Assembly: GCA_902775475.1 (NCBI GenBank)
Contig: CACYME010000006.1
Coordinates: 1 to 64,000 of the forward strand
DNA length: 64,000 nt
Direction: 5' to 3'
Source of the DNA: an uncultured Prevotellaceae bacterium
GTDB lineage: Bacteria > Bacteroidota > Bacteroidia > Bacteroidales > Bacteroidaceae
Below the pieces are notes generated by a model. It ran no database searches. It was not told the DNA's origin and saw only the letters and a program-made list of their open reading frames with translations. The position numbers were made by a program, and so were the translations under genes. Numbering within the stretch: the first letter of the stretch is position 1; every line of letters starts with the position of its first letter. Of the stretch, positions 50,140-61,000 are shown piece after piece.

Positions 50140-51816
50140 ATGACCAAGAAGCAGTACATATCGCAGCTGACACAGGCCGAGCAGGGCATCCGGGGCAAGG
50201 ATGTGCTGGAAAAGGACCGTGCCGGTGTGATAGACGGCCTGTGTGACGTTATCGCCGAGAAGGACACCATGATTGCCGACTTGTCCACCGTGATAGCCTC
50301 CAAGGATGCCGACATCGCCCGCCTGAACCAGATGGTGAAGATGTTCCAGCGCCAGATATACGGTCGTCGCAGCGAGAAGCTTCACCCCGAGGATCCCAAC
50401 CAGCTGAGCCTGGACTTCGGCGAGGAGGAGGCGCTGCCCGTGAGCGACGAGGATCTGAAGCAGGCCGAGCAGCAGGTGTCCGAGGCCATGGACGGCGTGC
50501 GCAAGGATGCCGAGGCCCGCCGTTCCGCCGGGAAGGAGAAGAGCGCCCGCCAGCGCAAGGGCATGATCTACCGCATCCCCGCCGGCATCCCCCGCGAGGA
50601 GCCTGTCAAGCACTACCCTGAGGGCTACACTCCCGAGACGATGGTCGTCATCGGCTGGAACAAGCACGAGACGCTTGAGATAGAGAAGCCTCGCATGTAC
50701 GTGCGCCAGGAGTGGGACGCCATCTGCAAGCCAGCCGATGCGAAGCCCACCGATGCCCATACGAAAATCGTGGAGGCCAAGGGCAGCCAGAACTGCCTTC
50801 CCGGCTGCATCGCAGGCAACTCGCTGATGGCCGTGATTGTCACCGACAAGTGGTGCAACCACCTGCCCGAGTACCGCCAGGTGAAGCGCTTCGCCGCCAT
50901 GGGCGCGGACCTGTCAACGACGAGCGTCAACCGCTGGCAGCATGCCCTGGCCAACCGCCTATTCGCCCTCTATAAGTTGCAGATGGAGCTGGTGCTCTCC
51001 TCCATCTACCAACACCTCGACGAGAGCACGATACCGATAAACGACCAGAAGCACCACACTCGGAAAGGCTATATATGGAGTGCCGTGGACGACATGCTCC
51101 AATACGGGTTTGTGTTCTTCTACGAAGAGGGGAGCAGGGGCGAGAAGGTCCTGCGGCCCAAGCTGCTCAGGCGCAATGCCGCCATACAGTCGGACGGATA
51201 CATCGTGTACCAGAACATCGAGAAGGATGATCTGATAGAAGTCGTGACCCTGTACTGCATGGCCCACGCCCGCCGCAAGTTCGAGGCCATCAAGGCCTCC
51301 TCTCCCGAGGCCCGTAAGGTGCTCGAGTACATCGCCGTGCTCTACATGCTCGAGGCCAATCTCAAGGACAAGGGAGTCACCCATGACGAGATTCGTCAGG
51401 AACGGCAACAGAAGGCCGTGCCCATACTCGGGGTGCTCAAGAAACTGCTGGAGAAGTACAAGACCGTGGACACGCCGCAGAGTGCACTTGCCAAGGCCTG
51501 CAACTACGCGCTGGATCGCTGGGACGGGCTGAACCGCTACTGCGAAGAGGGGTACTACGACATAGACAACAACGTCGTCGAGCGCAGCATACGCCCCCTC
51601 ACCCTGGGGCGCAAGAACTGGCTCTTCGTCGACAGCGGCGAGTCCGCGCGCGACACCGCCGTGTACCTCACCCTCATTGGCTCATGCAACATGCTGGGCA
51701 TAGAGCCCTACAAGTACTTCATGGCAATTCTACCCAGACTTCGCGACGGCGTGACGAAGGAGCAGCTCACTGCCATGCTCTCCTACAAAGTGGCAGAGGA
51801 ACTGAGGAACAAATAG
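50140..51816 (+). CDS. tnpC: IS66 family transposase TnpC
   Basis: Encodes 558 residues, full length. The N-terminal part has a coiled coil and the RQIYGRRSEKL...LSLDFGEEE region typical of IS66 transposases. The DDE core follows: YQHLDESTIPIN (first Asp), YCMAHARRKFEAI, and NNVVERSIRPLTLGRKNWLF (Glu). No frameshift or stop is present, so it may be active. A strong hairpin follows the stop codon. Confidence 0.95.
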   Translation: MTKKQYISQLTQAEQGIRGKDVLEKDRAGVIDGLCDVIAEKDTMIADLSTVIASKDADIARLNQMVKMFQRQIYGRRSEKLHPEDPNQLSLDFGEEEALPVSDEDLKQAEQQVSEAMDGVRKDAEARRSAGKEKSARQRKGMIYRIPAGIPREEPVKHYPEGYTPETMVVIGWNKHETLEIEKPRMYVRQEWDAICKPADAKPTDAHTKIVEAKGSQNCLPGCIAGNSLMAVIVTDKWCNHLPEYRQVKRFAAMGADLSTTSVNRWQHALANRLFALYKLQMELVLSSIYQHLDESTIPINDQKHHTRKGYIWSAVDDMLQYGFVFFYEEGSRGEKVLRPKLLRRNAAIQSDGYIVYQNIEKDDLIEVVTLYCMAHARRKFEAIKASSPEARKVLEYIAVLYMLEANLKDKGVTHDEIRQERQQKAVPILGVLKKLLEKYKTVDTPQSALAKACNYALDRWDGLNRYCEEGYYDIDNNVVERSIRPLTLGRKNWLFVDSGESARDTAVYLTLIGSCNMLGIEPYKYFMAILPRLRDGVTKEQLTAMLSYKVAEELRNK

Positions 51817-51832
51817 GAACCCAACAAAGAAT

Positions 51833-51862
51833 AGCGGCACCGTCTGAGTAGACGGTGCCGCT
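51833..51862. terminator. hairpin at the 3' end of IS66
   Basis: AGCGGCACCGTCT (51833-51845) pairs perfectly with AGACGGTGCCGCT (51850-51862) around GAGT. It lacks a T-run, so it may block read-through or protect the RNA and not be a classical terminator. Confidence 0.65.
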
Positions 51863-51974
51863 ATGGTTTGGGGGATACGTCGAAAATGGGAAGGTTACAA
51901 AAGAATAAACGTGTGCGAGGCTCTCCAGTGTCTGGTCGTCAACGTCTCTGGGGCCAGAGGGGTGTCCCCAAACC

Positions 51975-52014
51975 CCTTCCCTTCTTGCGTCCTGAAGGCA
52001 GCAAGAAGGGAAGG
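51975..52014. terminator. inverted repeat downstream of the giant surface-protein gene
   Basis: CCTTCCCTTCTTGC (51975-51988) pairs perfectly with GCAAGAAGGGAAGG (52001-52014). It lies 28 bases past the minus-strand stop codon at 52042, so it may end that transcript, but no T-run follows on the minus strand. Confidence 0.55.
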
Positions 52015-52041
52015 ATTTAGGAGTTGGGGTCTAGCAGAGGA

Positions 52042-55000
52042 CTATCGACGCTTGACAATGTATATGCCATCAATGAGCGTGGCACTGTGCAAGTTGGCAA
52101 CGGTGCCACTATAGACGAGCACGCCGGCAGCGTTGTAGATGCTGACACTATCGTCGTCGCTGACGCCTGTCAGTGGCAACCGGCCGCCGCGAGCTGCCAC
52201 CTTCAGCACGCTCCATGAGGTAGAAGACAGGTTGGCTTCGGGGTGCCTGCCGAACATCAGGGCCAGGCGGCTGACGATGTCGCCGCCTTCGCCGGCGGTC
52301 AGCGTGTAGCCGGTGGTGAGCAGGTTGGTGGCGGTGCCAGCCTCATGGTCGATGAGCCAGACGGCTTCCTGGTCGGCGTAGGCATCGGCCGACGGCAGGG
52401 CAATGACGTAGCGGCCCGCACGGGGCAGGCGCACGCCGAGCGGAATCTCGGTAGCGGTGGGAGCCTGTGTGGCCAGGGCGAGGCGCGTGCCGCCGGCGGT
52501 GGTGACGTAGAGCTGCGGCAGGCTGTGGTTGAGGGCCATCCACTTGATGCCGTCGCTGCCCGGACGATAGGGCATGGCGGCGTCGGCATCGGTCTGGGGA
52601 TAGACATCGACCACATCGGCGAAGACGAGGGCGTCGTCGCCGCGCGTGGCATCGTCGAGGGCGGCGATGCCCACCTGCTGGCGGGCGGGCGCCACGGTGG
52701 AGCCGCTGTAGACGGGCAGCTTGAAGGTGACCGTCTCCTCGGGCCCTATGGCGGCCGTCTGGGTGAAGAAGGCGTTGGAGAGCGAGAGCGTGGCGCCGTC
52801 GGCCCACGACTGGGCGGTGTAGAACTGCCCGTAGCGGGCGTCGGCCGTGCCGTCGAGGGTGCTGTAGACGACGTGGGGCACCTGCATCTGATAGGTGCCG
52901 TCGGCCTGGGGTGACGTCTGGTAGGTGCTGACGAGCCAGGGCAGGCCCTTCAGGTTCCAGCCCATGTTCTCCTGCTTGGTGAAGTCGGCGCCGCCGGCGG
53001 TCGACGTGCGGTCGTCGTACTGCGTGAGCGTGATGGTCTTTGCCGTGCCGTCCTCCTCGTAGACGTAGCCGTCGCTGCTCCAGGCGGTGAAGCGCACCTT
53101 CTGCCCGGCGCTGCCCTTGTAGGTGGCGAGCCAGCCGTCGCAGGCCTGCATGGTGGCGTCGGCGGCAAGGGCGTCGGCCCAGCACTCCGATTCGTTCTCG
53201 TGGAAGTGGTAGCGCCACTGGCTGCGCTGCTCGCCGTCGTAGTGCTGAGCGTCGAAGTTGGAGCGCTCAGGCACCTGGCTGATGCTGCCGTCGCCGCCGT
53301 CGTAGCTGACGGAGTAGGCGTGCTGCAGGCCGTAGTCGAAGGGCAGCGAAGCAAGCGCGGGAGCCTCGGGGCTGAGGGCCTTCTCGGCGGCCACGTAGGG
53401 CAGCTGGATGTGGTAGCCCTGTCCGTAGAGCGACGCGCCAGACTGGGCCAGCAGATAGCCGGGGCGCAGGATGCCGTTGCCCGTCATCTGGAGCACGAGG
53501 CTCGACTCCTCGCCGAGGTAGACCACGCTGCCGTCGTGGGGATAGCGGTGGCCGCCGTAGTCGTTGGTGTAGCTCTGGTAGAAGCCGGTCTCGCCCTTGG
53601 CGGCGATGTTGGTCTGGTTGGTGGCATAGCGGTCGCCGCTGACGCGCCACGTCTCGAAGCAGCCGTTGTCCACGCTGGTGCTCAGGCGACGCGGGTTGCC
53701 CAGGACGTCGCGGTCGTGGCCGAAGTCGACGAAGGGGCGCAGCCCGGCGGGCAGCCAGGCGTTGACGGCGGCGCTCTCCTCGCCGGCGTCGATCTGCGTG
53801 CTCTGCTCGTGCAGCTGGTACCAGTAGGGCTGCCACGTGGTGAGCGTGGGGGCGTCGGCCAGGCTGTAGGCGGTGTTGCCGCCGCGGGCCTCGGGCCGTT
53901 GGTAGGGCGCGAACATCGGCGCGCGGGCAGCGGTGGGCTCGCCCACGCTGATGGTGTTCTTCACGTGGGCGGGGTTGCCGGCGCCGCCGATGAGCGTCTG
54001 TCCCTCGCTGCCCACGACGGTGCAGTTGAGCATGTAGGCACCCGTGCCGATGCTGACGACGGGAGTGGCGTCGCTGCCGGTGCTGTTGCCGAAGAAGAGG
54101 GAGTTGTAGAGCAGGCCCTGCTGCATGTCGAGGACGGGCTGGCCCTCGGTGCTGACGGTGTTGCCCGTGATGACGTTGTTGTTGAGCACGGTGAGCGGCT
54201 TGTCGACGACGAAGGGCGTGGCGTCGGTGCTGCCGGCGTTGAGCCAGAAGCCGTCGAGCTGGAAGCCCACCTCGGGCGTGGCGTCATTGTCGCTGGAGAG
54301 GCCGACGATGGTGCTGCTGTTGGTGCCCTTGGAGGCCACGCCGTCGCGGCCGGCCTGCACCTGGCGCACGTAGCGCGCCACCTCCTGGTCGCTGTACATG
54401 GTGTACTGGTTGGACTCGGTGTCGAGCTCGCGGTCGCGGATGGCCTCGCTGCCGAAGCCCATGCGCAGGCCGCCGAAGACGGAGACGCCGTCGCGGATGT
54501 TGACGGGCTTGCCGCCGTTGGCTGCCGACTCGGCACCCTTGACGAAGACGTAGGCTCGCTCCAGAGGCGTGGTGCCGCTGGTCATGGAGTAGATGCTGGC
54601 CACGTCGATGGCCGTCTGCAGACGGTCGAGGGAGTAGGCCTTCTCCCACGACGTGCCGTCGTTGCTGTCGCTGCCGTCGATGGAGACGTAGAGCACCCGC
54701 TCCACGGCGGCGGTGCTCTCGTAGGCACCGCGCTCCACGCGCGTTCCTTTGACACGCTGCACGCCGGAGAGCTCGGTCTCGGTGTGGTTGTTGGCGTCGG
54801 TGCCCTTGAGGATGGACTCGGAGAACTGCGAGGCTGACAGCCGATGGCCGCGCTGCACGGTGTGGAACCAGTACTGGCTGACGACCTCCGTATGCTCGTC
54901 GTCCTCGTAGACGTTGCGGAAGTGGGCGTAGGGCGTCGAGACGGTGACGTCGTCGGTGGGACCCTCCACGGCGGGGTTGGACGCGTACTTGGGATAGGTG

Positions 55001-58000
55001 GGGTAGTAGGGCACCAGCTCCTGGTACTTGGCGGTGTTGCCGCGGTTGATGATGCGCGCCGAGGGATTGATGTGGAAGTCGCGGGCCATGCGCTGCGACT
55101 GACGCTCGTCGGCGGTGGCTTCGTCGGCGAAGGTCTCCAGCGGATTCACGAAGTTGGGACCGAGCATCACGTTGTTGTTGGCATCGTCGAGCTTGACGTT
55201 GTGGTTGTCGGCCGACTCGTCGGTGTTGGCATAGCCGGTGATGGTGTTGTAGGTCATCCGGCTGGTGGAGGCGCTGCCGGTGAAGAGCGACGCGGGCACG
55301 TCGAACTGCGTGCTGCCGCTGCCGCCGCTGGCCTGGTTGTCCTTCCAGATGATGCTGTTGTGCAGCTGCGAGGGGAACGACTCGCTGCTGACGACGGTGA
55401 CGCCGTCCTCGCCCTTGTACTCCTCGGTGACGTCGCTCAGCTTGAGGTGACCCTCGTTGAGGGCGAAGGTGCTGTTGACCACCTGCGTGTTGACAGCGTC
55501 GAGGGGAGCGCCGTTGTTGGAGTGGAAGAGCGAGTTGACCACCAGGGCCTGACCGCCGCCCTCACGGATGGACACCGCAGGGACATTGGCATCCTCGACA
55601 CCGTTGCCCTTGAAGATGCAGTCGCGGATGATGAGCTTGTGGTATTCAGCGCCGCCAGGGGCGGGAGCGCCATCCTCCCCGAGGTCGACGGGCTTCTGCA
55701 GCAGGTTGTTGGTCTTGATCAGTCCGTCGGCGGTGGAGCGGTACTGCTCGTCGTAGAGCAGGGCTGCACCGCCCTTCTCGTCCTTGTTCTGGGCGTAGGC
55801 GTTGGTGAAGGTGATACCGTCGAAGATGATGGGCACGGCCTGTCCGGTAAACTGAGGGGGCGACGAACCGTCGTCGCTGAGGAAGTTACCGTAGGAGAGT
55901 GTCTGCTCGGCGTTCTCGATGACGAAGAGGTGGTCGAGCTGGTCGTCGGTGTTGCTGGAGTAGCGGCGCATGGAGATGACCGTGGGGTGCTGCTCCACGT
56001 CGCGGTCGGACTCGCCGTCGTTGGCATTGTCGAGGGCCATGAGGCTGTAGCCGCCACGGATGGTGAGGCTCTTGATGCCAAGGCGCCGGTCGCTGTCGCC
56101 GCCGGGCATGGTGACACCGTCGCTGCGCGTGGGGATGTTGATGAAGAACGTCTGCTTGTTGTTCGTCGTCAGGCGCATCGGGCTGTAGGTGCCCTCCTTG
56201 AGCTTGATCATCTTGTCGTGGCCGTTGCGGCTGAGCAGCAGCGTCTCGATGGCGCCCTGCAGGTCGCTGGTGGCCAGGGCGGCGGTGCTGCCGTTGTTGC
56301 CAAGGCCGGTCTCGGGGCCTACCCAGATGACGTCGACCTCGTCGCCAAGGGCGGAGAGCTGCACGTACTGGTACTCGTAGATGCCGATGTCGATGAACAC
56401 GTTCTCCTCGTTGATGCGGGGGTAGGTGGAGATACGCATCATGTTCTGCATCTTGGAGCGGCCCGAGCGGCGGTACTCCATGTACTTCTCGTCGGCGATG
56501 GGCAGCAGGTCGTGGAAGCCCAGGTCGCCGAAGCGGTGGTAGAAGCTCTTGGAGAAGACGCTGTAGAAGCCGGCGCCGCTCAGCTCGTCGTCGTTGCCGG
56601 CATTGTCGAGGCGGTTGTCGCTGCTGTCGAGGAAGTTGGTGAGCAGGGTGGTAGAGTTCTCGCTTTTCTTGCGCACTCCCTGCTTGAGGTAGCTCCAGCC
56701 GTTGTCGATGAGGGCGTTGAGGCGGGTGACGAGCCAGTCGGCGTTCTCCAGATAGCCGTCGATGCCGGCGATGGCGGTGGGAAGCACGAAGTTGGGGCCG
56801 TCGCTGGCCGAGTTTGTGCTGCTCACAATCTGGTTGTGGTTGTAGGGCTTGCCGGTGGCGGGGTTGATGCCGAAGACGGCGGCCTTGTCGAGATAGCCGT
56901 ACTTGATGACGTCGATGTCGTCGTCGGGGTAGACGCTGGTGTCGGTGGAGATGAGGTGCGACATCTTGGCCCGGTCGCGCTGCTGCTGGGCGGCGGCCAC
57001 CTCGGCGGCCACCTCGGTGGGCAACATGCCTTCGGTGATGTTGGGCTGCGGCGTGGTGGCGGCGACGGCGGAGCCGTCCTCGTAGGCGCAGAAGTAGAGC
57101 ATCTCGTCGTCTTCCTCGCCGAAGTTGGCCACGTGGTAGGGCTGGCGGTGGGTGCCGGCGCTGCTGCCGTCGAGCATCACCACCTGGCTGCCCGTTGCCT
57201 CGTTGCCCCAGAAGATGGTGTTCACGGCGTAGTGGCGGCCGGGGCCGTACTGGGCGATGGCGGCAGCGTCGGCGGTGCGCACGCCGTTGTCGATGTGGTT
57301 GTAAATGGCGGGGTACTGCACGGCCTTGTTCTTCACCATGTCGCAGTTGAGCACACGGACCACCGACGTGGCCGAGGCGCTGACCACGCCGCCGGAGCCC
57401 TGGCAGGCGTCGGAGTTGGTGTAGTTGACGCCGTACTCCGACATCAGCCTGTTGGTAAGCTCGGACGAGATGGGGTAGTCTACGCCCTCGTCCTGGCCTC
57501 GGCGGGCCTCGTTGTTGTCGAAGAGGCAGTTCCACAGGCTGCACTCGTAGTTGGTGGCGATGGCGCCGCCGGCCGTCCAGGGGATGAAGCGCTGGTCGTT
57601 CTCGCTGGTGGGGCCGCAGCTGTAGTTCTGGGTGAAGCGGCTGCCCACGGCGTAGAGCGTGCCGTTGGTGTAGATGGCGCCGCCGTTGCCGGCCATGTTG
57701 TTCTGGAACTGGCAGTTGACGACCATCAGCGGGATGTCGCGCTTGGCCACGCCGAGCACCTCGGCCATGGTACCGTTCTCGGTGAAGGTGTGGTTCCAGT
57801 TGCCGTCGACGAGGATGCCGCCGCCACGGAAGTAGGTGAGCTGGGTGGCCTTCTGGATGCCCGTGGGCTCCTCGCCCTCGGCCTCGATGTCGCGGTCGCC
57901 GATGAAGTTGGCATGGGCCTCCTGGATCATCAGGCCGTCGAGGATGATGGTGCGGCTGTCCTTGCTCTCGATGCTCTCCTGGTGGAGGTTCTCGAGCAGC

Positions 58001-61000
58001 TCGGGCTGGGTGTAGGTGTCATCGGGGTCAAGCTCGCTGAGCTCGCTGCCGTTGCTGTCGTAGCGGTGGGGCAGCAGGCCCACCTGCTCCTCGTCGCTGT
58101 AGCAGGTGATGACGTGGTAGACGTTGGTCTTCTCATCCATGTTCACGGCGTTGCCGCTGAGCACCGTCTGGTGGTACATCTCCCACGGTTCCTGCACGCT
58201 GTTGCCGTTGCGGTCCTGGCGCAGGCGGTCGTCGCGGATGAACTGGGTGGTGGCGCCGTCGAGGTGGATGGTGCGGCCGCTGCTCGTGGCGATGTTGAGG
58301 TCGGCAACATCGCCGGTGGGCTGGCCATAACCGGCCTGACAGTACCAGTGGCGCTTCGACTTGTCGTTGTCCACGCCGCCGACGACGGTGACGCCCTCGG
58401 GGACGACGAAGGTGTTGGTACGGGCCTCACCCTGCTGGCCGTAGGCGTTGCGGAAGGGGTAGAAGGTGCCGCGGGAGACGAACACCTCGAAGCGCTTGTC
58501 GCGGTAGTACTCGCCCATGGTGGTCTCCTCGCCGTCGATGGTGATCTTGTCGTGCACGGGGTCGTTGCCCTTGCGCACCTTCATGATGTACTCGAAGGCG
58601 TCGCCCAGACGGTGGAAGGGGTTGGCGTAGCAGGAGCCCATCTGGCGGTACATGCGGCTGTCGTCGTCGTCGTTGGTGTTCTCCTGCAGGGCGTAGGCCT
58701 CGGCAGAGGGCAGCACCTCGGTGGTGGTGACGAAGAGGCGCGTCATGATGCACTTCGGGTCGACGACGACCTCGAAGGTCTTGTTGAGCACGCGGGCGCC
58801 CATCTCGATGAAGGCGTTGTCCTTGGCCACGCGCTGCACGCCGCTCACGGTGAGGTAGTCGGCCTCCGTCTGCTCCATGCGCTGCAGGCCGGCCATGTCG
58901 GCCAGCTCCAGCGTGGGATAGACGTGGCGGGCGTTCTCCCAGGCGGCGTAGGTCATGCCGCCGCGGGCCAGCACCGACGACATGGTGATGGGGTAGTAGT
59001 AGAGGCTGTCGCTGCGCGTGGCGCTGCCGCTGTGGTAGCGGTGCCAGCGGTAGAGCTCCCACCAGTCGGTGTGGCTCCAGCGCACGCCCTGGTCCTCGTC
59101 GGTGGGCAGCATGACGTTGTTCACACCGCTGATGCGCTGGCTCTCCACGCCGCAGTAGACGAAGGGGTAGCGGGCGGCGGTGGGGTCCTCGCCGGTGATG
59201 TTGGTGGCGGTGGTGAACGAGCCGGCCACGTTGTTCAGGTCGTTGGCGGTGTTCTTCCAGAATACCGACGAGCTGGCGCGCAGGTTGGTGGCGAACCAAA
59301 GGCCGCCGGCCGTGGACGAGGCGTAGTTGCCCACGACAGTCGTGGTGTAGATGTGGGCGAAGGTGGTGTTGTCGGTGGTGATGCTCGTGCCACCGTCGGT
59401 GGTGGGCTCCTCGACGTAGATGCCGCCGCCGGTCTGGGCGGTGTTGTCCTTGACGATGGTGCCGCTGACGAGGGCGCACGGCTCCAGGTAGAGGCCGCCA
59501 CCCGTATCGGCCGCCTCGTTGTTCTCCACGATGCAGTTGCGGATGTGGGCGTAGCCCGTGACGAGGGCGCCGGCGCCGCGGCGGCTCGACTCGTCGTTGC
59601 CGCTGGCGTGGCCGTCCTGGATGAACAGGCCGTCGAGCACGGCGCGGTTGCCCTCGCGGTTGGGGGAGTCGGTGTCGTCGGCATAGTCGTGGAGCTGTCC
59701 GGTGAGCTGGTTCTCGTCCTCACCATACACGATAAGCTTCTCCTTGGTGGTGAAGAGGTTCTCGGTGAAGGTGACGACGCGGAAGACGTTGCCCACGGTG
59801 CCCGTCTCCTCGTTGACGACGACGCCGCTCAGGCGGGTGGGGTAGGCCAGTACGTCGCGCGATTGGTCGCTGAAGGCGGGCCAGGTCTGGCCGTCGATGA
59901 TGTTGCCGTCGGCATCGCGCTGCGGCACCTTGTTCTCGGTGTAGCCACCCCATACCTGCACGCCACGGGGCACGATGAAGGAGTACTCCAGCAGGTTCTC
60001 CTCCTGCTCGGGGTTGGTGACGGTGGTGCGCGTCGGGGCGTAGGCGAAGCCGGTCTTCACGTCGGTGTAGTCGCCGGCCAGCTTCACAATGACGGTGCGG
60101 TCCTTCAGCCCGGCGAGGCGCTCCTGCACGACGTCGGCGGCGAGCGACTGGCCAGCCGTGATTTCACCGTTCTTGACAGCAGCGAGGTTCAGCTCCGCAG
60201 TGAGCAGCTCCTCGGTGAAGTTAGTCCAGTTATGTTTGTAGTCCGGGTTGTCGGCGGGGTCGTAGGCATCGGTGTTGCCGTAGTAGCTGGCGGCATACTT
60301 CCAGCGGCCGGCGGCGTCGAGCACCTTCTGCAGCTTCACGGCGCAGGCGGCATCCTCGGGCGTGCTGGCCGTAGCCAGGCCGCCGCCGCCATTCTGCGAG
60401 ACGTAGAAGATGGCCTTCCCCTCCTCGCTCAGGTCAGGCTCAATGTCCTTCGTGCCGTCGTACTCGTAGGCACCAATATCTATCTCGCAGTCCTGAACAC
60501 GGTCGGCATACGCCACGTCGTTGTCAGGAAGGACGGCAGCCGCTACGCTCTGGTAAAGGAAACTGCTGTTGATTTGAGTCTCATTTTTTCCCTTATGACG
60601 AAGGACGGTGAACAGATTGCCGGTGAAGTCCTCTGTACCCATGTTCACGCAGATGGCTTTCTCGCCTGACAAACGGAAGTCATTATGAAGGCTGGCAGTT
60701 CCTATCCCAAGCAGGTCGGCGTCGAAGGGAGAGTTCTCGGCAGTGGCGGGAACGCCATTGAGGAACGTGTTGCCGACGCCGTAATTGCCAGTATTACTTT
60801 CACTCCAATTGTTGACATTCTTCAAAGTAGCATTGTATGGCTGTGCTATCTCCGATTGAATATAACAGTGAATAAAAGGATTGACATTATTTACATTTGT
60901 ATTGCGATCGCGTATAGCAATGCCATTATTGCCATAAATAATGGTGTTGGCAATAAACAGATTGGGATTGGAAGCCGTTGCCAGAGAAATGGCTCCTCCC

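Larger units (their letters stand above)
49636..51898 (+). mobile_element. IS66-family insertion sequence (2,263 bp)
   Basis: Terminal inverted repeats start GTAACCATCCCA at 49636 and, on the other strand, GTAACCTTCCCA ending at 51898 (about 17 of 23 positions match, with a shared GACGT further in). The 8-base flanks are AAAAGAAC (49628-49635) and AAAAGAAT (51899-51906), a target duplication of the length expected for IS66 with one mismatch. It contains tnpB and tnpC but no room for tnpA. It sits between the Rpn-like gene and the giant surface-protein gene without breaking a visible ORF. Confidence 0.9.

Noticed and set aside
54844-60669. A 1,941-codon open frame on the plus strand, antisense to the giant protein gene
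   Set aside because: It is Val/Gly/Ala/Leu/Asp/Glu/His/Arg-dominated with no domain, signal peptide or promoter, and mirrors the GC-rich codon usage of the sense gene, whose protein has recognisable beta-helix modules.
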